Program-made: the position numbers and the translations under genes | Origin: SXXK01 sp046074645 | GTDB taxonomy: Bacteria > Planctomycetota > Planctomycetia > Planctomycetales > Planctomycetaceae | NCBI GenBank assembly: GCA_046074645.1 | Contig: JBJTOP010000004.1 | Location: 1-28,880, forward strand | Length of the DNA: 28,880 nt | Reading direction: 5' to 3' | Notes under the pieces: generated by a model | Seen by the model: only the letters and a program-made list of their open reading frames with translations | Databases searched by the model: none | Told to the model about the DNA's origin: nothing | Shown: positions 24,176-28,880 of the stretch, in pieces | Layout: each line of letters starts with the position of its first letter | Position numbering within the stretch: position 1 is the stretch's first letter

Positions 24176-24233
24176 TCGTTGTTACCGGTTCATATCGCTG
24201 CAGACGCAACTGCTGTTCGTCACGGAGGATTGA

Positions 24234-25010
24234 ATGGCTACTAGGGTCAGTGAAGACGTTTCTGACGTCTGGATTGCCTACAAAAAGGACCAGACCAATC
24301 AGGAACTGCGGAACCGCCTCATGGAGCGGTATCTGCCGCTGGTCAGATACAACGCCGAACGGGTCTGGGCCAAACTGCCGGAAGGCGTTGACCTGAACGA
24401 CCTGATGTCGGCCGGAGTGTTCGGCCTGATGGATGCTATTGAGGCATTCGACATGGATCGCGGCGTGAAATTCGAGACGTACTGCGTGCCGCGAATTCGC
24501 GGTGCCATGCTCGATGAGCTGCGTACTATGGACTGGGTTCCGCGACTTGTTCGCAGCAAAGCCAGCAAGGTCGAAGCGGCTCGAAAAGCGGTCGAAGCGC
24601 GCGTTGGCAGACCTGCAAGCGAAGCTGAAATCGCTGAACAGATGAGCCTTTCGATCCAGGAATTTGAACGCCTGAGATCCGAAGCGAGTGCAGTGAATCT
24701 CGTCAGCCTTGAAAAGAAATGGTACGAGACGGACAGCTATAAAGATGTCCGTGAAGTGGACGTGGTCGAGGATGTGCGGTGCGAAGATCCCACCGACGGC
24801 ATTCAGCGCACCGACGTGATGAAGCTCGTCACCAAAGGACTCAACCGCAACGAACGGCTGATTATCATCCTGTACTACTATGAAGAACTCACCATGAAGG
24901 AAATCGGCAGCACTCTTGGGCTGTCAGAGTCCCGAGTGAGTCAGATGCATTCCAGCATCGTTGCCCGACTGAAGGAACAGCTTGATCGTCGCAGGCCTGA
25001 GTTCGGCTGA
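24234..25010 (+). CDS. FliA/WhiG-family RNA polymerase sigma factor
   Basis: A 258-residue sigma-70-superfamily group 3 factor of the FliA/WhiG type, which directs RNA polymerase to alternative promoters (flagellar or developmental genes in the known members). Region 2 spans about residues 22-95, with LMERYLPLVRYNAERV, DLNDLMSAGVFGLMDAIEAFD and GVKFETYCVPRIRGAMLDELRTMDWVPR, typical of this subfamily. Region 3 is about 105-175 (RVGRPASEAEIAEQMSLS). Region 4 is about 200-250, with the helix-turn-helix LTMKEIGSTLGLSESRVSQMHSSIVARLKEQL. The start has GGAGG 5 nt upstream (24224-24228). No flagellar or anti-sigma gene lies nearby, so its regulon cannot be told from context. It ends 2 nt from the stop of the convergent fusion gene, with a hairpin spanning both stops. 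Confidence 0.95.
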   Translation: MATRVSEDVSDVWIAYKKDQTNQELRNRLMERYLPLVRYNAERVWAKLPEGVDLNDLMSAGVFGLMDAIEAFDMDRGVKFETYCVPRIRGAMLDELRTMDWVPRLVRSKASKVEAARKAVEARVGRPASEAEIAEQMSLSIQEFERLRSEASAVNLVSLEKKWYETDSYKDVREVDVVEDVRCEDPTDGIQRTDVMKLVTKGLNRNERLIIILYYYEELTMKEIGSTLGLSESRVSQMHSSIVARLKEQLDRRRPEFG

Positions 25011-25017
25011 ACTCAGG
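24996..25017. terminator. Bidirectional hairpin spanning two convergent stop codons
   Basis: A perfect 9-bp inverted repeat (CCTGAGTTC / GAACTCAGG) with a GGCT loop covers the last codons and stop of the sigma factor gene and the last codons of the convergent fusion gene. It is well placed to block read-through in both directions. No T-run follows, so it may be a weak terminator or RNA 3'-end stabiliser. Confidence 0.5.
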
Positions 25018-27364
25018 GATACAGCAGGAAGTTGCTGCGGCGATCCACAAATCGCCGCAATTCCGCCTGCCAGATTCCGAGTATCTCAGGCCGAGATTTG
25101 CCAAGCTCGATCGCGTCCCGAATACGATTGCTGGCAAGCAGCTTATTCAGGTTCTTCGTGTCCCAGTCCTGCGGATAGAGTGTCTTCAGCTCACACATCA
25201 GCTGAATTCCGACTTCAATCGGTTCGAGTTCCGTGCGACTGGTAATGATCAGCTGCACCCCGCCGCAGGATTCGCCGGGAAATTTGGTGGCTGACGGAGT
25301 GAAGCGAACGGGGACAAAGCGAATTCCGGGGAGTCCCGAAGCATTCAGTGCGGCTGCGAACTGACGCTCCTGAATCCATGGCGCCCCAACGATCTCGAAA
25401 GGGGTGTCGGTCCCTCGCCCCACAGACACATTTGTCAGCTCGATCAGCCCGACGCCCGGATACAGCAGCGCCTGGTTCAGGTTTCGCATGTTCGGTGAGG
25501 GGTTGGTCCACGTCAGGCCTGTCTCGTCGAACAACTGTGACCTTGTCCAGCCCTCGCAGGTGACAACGTCCAGATCGAGGTCAGGAAACAGTTCCTGCCG
25601 GAACATCCGAGCGAGCTCTCCGGCTGTCATGCCGTGACGAACAGGAATTGTATGACACCCCACGAAGGACTGCAGCCCGTCTTCGAGAACGGGACCGGCC
25701 ACGGCCGAGCCCCCTACCGGATTGACGCGGTCCAGTACCACGAATCGCAGATCGTTTTCCGAAGCCGCACGCATGGTATTCTGCATGGTTGATAAATAAG
25801 TGTAGAAGCGACAGCCAATGTCCTGAATGTCAAAGACCAGCGTATCGAGGCCGGCGAGGCTGTCTTTCGTGGGCGTGCGAGTTTCTCCGTAGAGGCTGAA
25901 AACCCTGAGTCCGGTGGATGCCTCCTGCTGGTCTCCGATTTTGGGGATGTCGAGCTTCCCTTCAAGTCCATGCTCGGGGCTGAACAACGCCCGCAGTTCC
26001 ACGCCCTGTGCTTCGGCCAGCAGGCGAATCGTGCCCCTGCCGGTTCGGTTCAATCCCGTTTGATTGGTAATCAGCCCGACTTTTCGGCCCTGCAGTCGGG
26101 CGAATCCGTCGCGTTCCAGAACGTCGATGCCGTTCAGCACACTGCCTGAGCCCGCTGCTGGCTGTGGTAATCGTTCCCCTGGCGAATCTTTCAGCGCCGC
26201 AGCGGCAATCGTGCCCACCCGGCCAATCAGTGGATTCACCAGCCCCTTGCCGTCGGGATGCACTCGATTGCTGAGAAAGATCACAAATACATCCCGAATC
26301 GGATCAATCCAGATGCCCGTGCCGGTGAAACCACCGTGTCCAAAGGCCGCTGAGGACATCAGATCGCCGCGGTTCGAGGAATAGCCGGTGCGGGCGTCCC
26401 AGCCGAGCGCGCGGCGACCTCGTGGAACTTCGACAGCGGTTGTCATCAGCGTCCATGTGCTCTCTTCCAGAACTCGCACTCGTCCCGCAGTACCGCGGCC
26501 GAGCATCATTATGGCGTACCGAGCCAGATCATCCGCGGTGGAAAATAAGCCAGCGTGCCCGGCAACTCCGCCCAGTCTCCACGCTCGCGGATCGTGAACT
26601 TCACCCTGCATCCAGCGATTTTCACGCTGCTCTGTAACTGCCGCGCGAGCTCTCAGAGGTTCGTCAGGAAGATAGCCGGTCTCCAGCATCCCCAGAGGCT
26701 CGAAAATCGCCTTCCGCGAAAACCTGTTCACATCCTCGCCACTGATCCGCTGCACCAGATGTCCCAGAACTATGAACCCAACATCGCTGTAAATGAACTC
26801 CGCTCCAGGTTCTGCAGTGAGCCTGAGCGCGGCGATTTTCTGCAGGCTTTCTGCGGGTGCGCCGGCATAGTCGTTGATGGAGTTGTCAGCAATTAAGCCG
26901 CTGGTGTGAGTCAGCAGGTGACGGATGCTGACGCGTTCCTTGCCGTTCTGAGCGAATTCGGGCCAGTAGCGGGACACAGGAGACTCCACATCCAGCAAGC
27001 CCCGACTCGCCAGCAGCATAATGCTGGTGGCGGTCGCAACTGGTTTGGTGAGCGATGCCAGATCAAAGACCGTGTCCACCGTCATTGGCACCTGAGTTGG
27101 CGAGGTTTGACGAAAGCCCCAGGCCCGCTTCATCACGATGCCACTGCTGCGACCAATCACCACCACACAGCCCGGCATTTTGGACTGACCGAGCCCCTCG
27201 CGGACGATCTCATCGATGACTTCCAGCCGCTCGGTATTCATTCCCGCGGCTGCGGGAGACAGGTGCGGGAGTGCTTCGGGGGGCTGACCATTCGAGAAAC
27301 TGGCACATTGAATGATCAGCAGTGCTGAAAGAATTCCACGTGATTGCATCCCGAAGAGTCTCAT
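25013..27364 (-). CDS. Fusion of serine beta-lactamase-fold hydrolase and NamZ exo-muramidase
   Basis: A 783-residue exported protein with two enzyme domains. A Sec signal covers about residues 1-26. Domain 1 (about 40-395) is a class C beta-lactamase/AmiE-type serine hydrolase: SLTK (Ser104, Lys107), YSD (Tyr192), HTSGL (153-157) and HGG (343-345) as the third motif. Domain 2 (about 408-783) is DUF1343/NamZ (GH171): VGLITNQTGL, FSPEHGLEG (461-469), DTLVFDIQDIGCRFYTYLSTM, DRVNPVGG, EDGLQSFVG, NPSPNMRNLNQALLYPG. In Bacillus, AmiE cuts the peptide from MurNAc and NamZ removes terminal MurNAc; here both folds lie in one chain, suggesting coupled muropeptide breakdown outside the cytoplasm. The assignment of domain 1 as amidase rather than another beta-lactamase-fold hydrolase is inferred. 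AAGGG lies about 6 nt before the ATG; the stop is 2 nt from the sigma factor gene. Confidence 0.9.
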   Translation of the reverse strand: MRLFGMQSRGILSALLIIQCASFSNGQPPEALPHLSPAAAGMNTERLEVIDEIVREGLGQSKMPGCVVVIGRSSGIVMKRAWGFRQTSPTQVPMTVDTVFDLASLTKPVATATSIMLLASRGLLDVESPVSRYWPEFAQNGKERVSIRHLLTHTSGLIADNSINDYAGAPAESLQKIAALRLTAEPGAEFIYSDVGFIVLGHLVQRISGEDVNRFSRKAIFEPLGMLETGYLPDEPLRARAAVTEQRENRWMQGEVHDPRAWRLGGVAGHAGLFSTADDLARYAIMMLGRGTAGRVRVLEESTWTLMTTAVEVPRGRRALGWDARTGYSSNRGDLMSSAAFGHGGFTGTGIWIDPIRDVFVIFLSNRVHPDGKGLVNPLIGRVGTIAAAALKDSPGERLPQPAAGSGSVLNGIDVLERDGFARLQGRKVGLITNQTGLNRTGRGTIRLLAEAQGVELRALFSPEHGLEGKLDIPKIGDQQEASTGLRVFSLYGETRTPTKDSLAGLDTLVFDIQDIGCRFYTYLSTMQNTMRAASENDLRFVVLDRVNPVGGSAVAGPVLEDGLQSFVGCHTIPVRHGMTAGELARMFRQELFPDLDLDVVTCEGWTRSQLFDETGLTWTNPSPNMRNLNQALLYPGVGLIELTNVSVGRGTDTPFEIVGAPWIQERQFAAALNASGLPGIRFVPVRFTPSATKFPGESCGGVQLIITSRTELEPIEVGIQLMCELKTLYPQDWDTKNLNKLLASNRIRDAIELGKSRPEILGIWQAELRRFVDRRSNFLLYP

Positions 27365-27568
27365 GCCCAGCCCTTTCCTGTAAAGATCTCGCAGTCAGAC
27401 AGAGGAGTGTAGCGAGAGCACCGGCGAAGTGTCAGTGACTGCAGGGCAGCCGCACAAGGGGTTTCTTTCGATTCCACGGTTTGTTTGTGTTCATCAATCC
27501 GCTTCCGTAAACTAGGAGCGTCTGTCGATTGGCTCGATTCCCACCCATCACCAACTCCGGAGTTCCCG

Positions 27569-28414
27569 ATGTCGCTTCATTCTCGACGAACTTTCCTCCG
27601 CACCGCTTCGCTTGTCGGAACAATGGCTGCCTGCGGCACCTGCCCTCTGACCTCCCTCGCCGCTGCCGCTGAAAGACCCAAACTGGGCATCCAGCTGTAT
27701 TCTCTTCGCGGTTACAAACGAGATGAAGCTCTGAAATACGCCAGCGATCTCGGTTTTGAGTCCGTTGAGTTTTACAGCGGAATGCTGGCTCTGAATGCCT
27801 CAGACGAAGAAATCGCTGCCGTTCGCAAACAGGTGACAGACCTCGGCATGTCGATCTCCGCTCACGGAGTGAATCGCTTCACAAAGGACGCGGCTGCCAA
27901 TCGAAAAATGTTTGAATTCGCGAAAAAACTTGGAATCGCCTGTCTGACGGCTGACCCGGATTTTGATTCCTTCGACAGCCTTGATGAACTGGTGAAGGAA
28001 TTCGACATTCGCGTGGGTATCCATAATCATGGTCCCACCCATCGCTACAACAAAGCGATTGATGTCCTCAGAGTGATCGAGCGTCGTGACGAACGGATCG
28101 GAGCCTGTGCGGATCTGGGGCACTACATTCGTTCCGGACAAAGTGGCCCTGAGGTCATTCGAGTGCTCAAAGGACGACTCTACGGGATTCATCTCAAAGA
28201 CTTCGCTGAAATGCAGGACAAAACGAAAGGTGTGATTCTTGGCAAGGGGCATCTGGATGTGGAAGCCGTTTTCACCGAGCTGCAGCAGGCCGGCTTCCCA
28301 GCCAACGGCGCACTGTCGCTCGAATATGAAGAAAACGAAAAGAACCCGATTGCTGATATCCGGGAATGCCATGCCGTGGCCAAAGCTGCTCTGAAGGTGT
28401 TTGCAGCAAAGTAA
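27569..28414 (+). CDS. Tat-exported sugar phosphate isomerase/epimerase-type TIM barrel
   Basis: A 281-residue protein of the xylose isomerase-like TIM barrel family (AP_endonuc_2, PF01261). The start at 27569 is chosen for the GGAG about 7 nt upstream and the perfect twin-arginine signal SRRTFLR (residues 5-11), followed by a hydrophobic stretch and an Ala-rich cleavage region; the upstream extension has neither. Barrel strands and metal-binding positions are visible: LGIQLYSLRG, FESVEFYSG, ISAHGVNR, VGIHNHGPTHRYN, GACADLGHYIRSG, YGIHLKDF and SLEYEENE. The family includes sugar isomerases, epimerases and inositol enzymes; the substrate is not evident. A periplasmic sugar-processing role fits with the DUF1080 proteins, which often accompany such genes in planctomycetes, but none is adjacent here. 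It diverges from the fusion gene across a 204-bp gap. Confidence 0.92.
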   Translation: MSLHSRRTFLRTASLVGTMAACGTCPLTSLAAAAERPKLGIQLYSLRGYKRDEALKYASDLGFESVEFYSGMLALNASDEEIAAVRKQVTDLGMSISAHGVNRFTKDAAANRKMFEFAKKLGIACLTADPDFDSFDSLDELVKEFDIRVGIHNHGPTHRYNKAIDVLRVIERRDERIGACADLGHYIRSGQSGPEVIRVLKGRLYGIHLKDFAEMQDKTKGVILGKGHLDVEAVFTELQQAGFPANGALSLEYEENEKNPIADIRECHAVAKAALKVFAAK

Positions 28415-28880
28415 GAAGTAGACAGAGTGCAGCACCGTCAGCCTTCATCATCCGACGTCTTGTGAACAACCCGGAATCGGGCACCTCCCTGCGTTGCACA
28501 GATCAGCCGCTTCTCAGCCGCATGGCGGGAGCCTAATGGCGTTGACTTTCTTGCGGAAAGAGCATCTGGCTCCCCTCTCCCCTGACCGGGGAGAGGGGTC
28601 GGGAGTGAGGGGTGACACGCCCCTGCCACGCGAAGCACAGACCGTGCAGAAGGATGCTGGATTCACAGGGACGTGGAAGTGTTGACGAGGGGACTGGCAG
28701 TGTTCTTTGACCCCTCACCCCCGTCCCCTCTCCCCTCGAAGGGGCGAGGGGGGATTGAGGCCGATTTTCGCCAGGATAGAGAGAACTTCAACGCCATTGG
28801 GCACTGGCCTTACACGCCGGAAGTGCAGAGGCAATCAATGGGACTACAAAAGCATCATCGACGTAATCGATCGCGTCACG
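28415..28880. other. Non-coding right edge with inverted-repeat element
   Basis: No gene can be supported in these 466 bases. The frames that cross it are short and low in information. It contains the 272-bp element with terminal inverted repeats described separately (28531-28802). After it, 78 bases run to the edge without a recognisable motif; a gene could start beyond. Confidence 0.6.
28531..28802. repeat. MITE/BIME-like element with terminal inverted repeats
   Basis: The 15-bp ends GCCTAATGGCGTTGA (28531-28545) and TCAACGCCATTGGGC (28788-28802) are inverted repeats matching at 14 of 15 positions. Inside lie two GC-rich hairpins of opposite orientation: CCCCTCTCCCC-TGACC-GGGGAGAGGGG (perfect 11-bp stem, about 28573-28599) and a second one near 28726-28752 with one mismatch. 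The flanking TCGGGAGTGAGGGGT and ACCCCTCACCCCCGT pair with each other over the long range. No transposase is encoded, so this is a non-autonomous repeat if mobile. The inner type of hairpin is a common intergenic repeat in planctomycetes (from memory), so multiple copies are expected. Confidence 0.65.

Larger units (their letters stand above)
23434..24233. other. Long gap without a convincing gene, upstream of the sigma factor gene
   Basis: Eight hundred bases with no gene I would defend. A 188-codon open frame (23455-24021, plus) begins just before the terminator hairpin and encodes it. Its product is rich in Cys, Trp and Arg, has no ribosome-binding site or domain, and reads like chance frame. 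The gap holds the terminator at 23473-23521 and, close to the sigma factor gene, a GCCGATAT box at 24168-24175. A decayed gene or a non-coding RNA remains possible. Confidence 0.5.

Noticed and set aside
28494..28718. Short open frames through the right-edge repeat
   Set aside because: They translate the GC-rich inverted repeats and have no ribosome-binding site or homology-like features.

Overview
The window looks like a chromosomal segment of a planctomycete (Planctomycetota). The organism call is an inference from gene content. The evidence is: two DUF1080 (3-keto-disaccharide hydrolase-like) exported proteins, a Tat-exported sugar-isomerase-type TIM barrel, a lipoprotein made of 'TDAGL'-type leucine-rich repeats, membrane proteins starting with an NPYA motif, and large BatA/VWA and DUF4175-like membrane proteins. 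Base composition is moderately GC-rich. I saw no tRNA, rRNA, CRISPR array, integrase or transposase.

Layout, left to right. (1) 164-2806, minus strand: an LRR lipoprotein gene followed by hemL, probably co-transcribed. (2) 2880-3188, minus: a small acidic protein with its own terminator and a candidate promoter. (3) 3476-9897, minus: a five-gene run made of a DUF4175-like membrane protein, a secreted coiled-coil low-complexity protein, and three tandem paralogous small membrane proteins. Each paralog overlaps the next by exactly 11 nt, and what looks like the C-terminal stump of a lost fourth copy sits at the same kind of junction. (4) 10241-13079, plus: guaA and a cinA-family gene whose C-terminal amidase motif is degenerate. 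(5) 13027-13848, minus: DUF1080 protein A, which overlaps the cinA 3' end. (6) 14141-20608, plus: a TPR protein, then a translationally coupled BatA-domain/VWA pair. (7) 20869-22633, plus: Tat-exported DUF1080 protein B and hemB (aspartate-type metal site). (8) 22942-23433, plus: a hypothetical protein with a strong terminator, then about 800 bp without a convincing gene. (9) 24234-25010, plus: a FliA/WhiG-type sigma factor, convergent with a 783-residue minus-strand protein that fuses a serine beta-lactamase-fold domain to a NamZ (GH171) exo-muramidase domain. (10) 27569-28414, plus: a Tat-exported TIM-barrel protein, followed by a non-coding inverted-repeat element.

How the genes may work together. 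hemL and hemB supply successive C5-pathway steps of tetrapyrrole synthesis, but from separate transcripts. The two DUF1080 proteins and the TIM-barrel protein are probably periplasmic carbohydrate enzymes. The DUF4175-like/coiled-coil pair and the BatA/VWA pair are types often found together near MoxR/DUF58 genes; here they sit in two blocks with neither MoxR nor DUF58 in view. The beta-lactamase/NamZ fusion joins in one exported chain the two activities that Bacillus encodes as separate neighbouring muropeptide-recycling enzymes (AmiE and NamZ). The least expected signals are that fusion, the self-propagating 11-nt junctions of the paralog array with its stump, and two palindromic intergenic elements.
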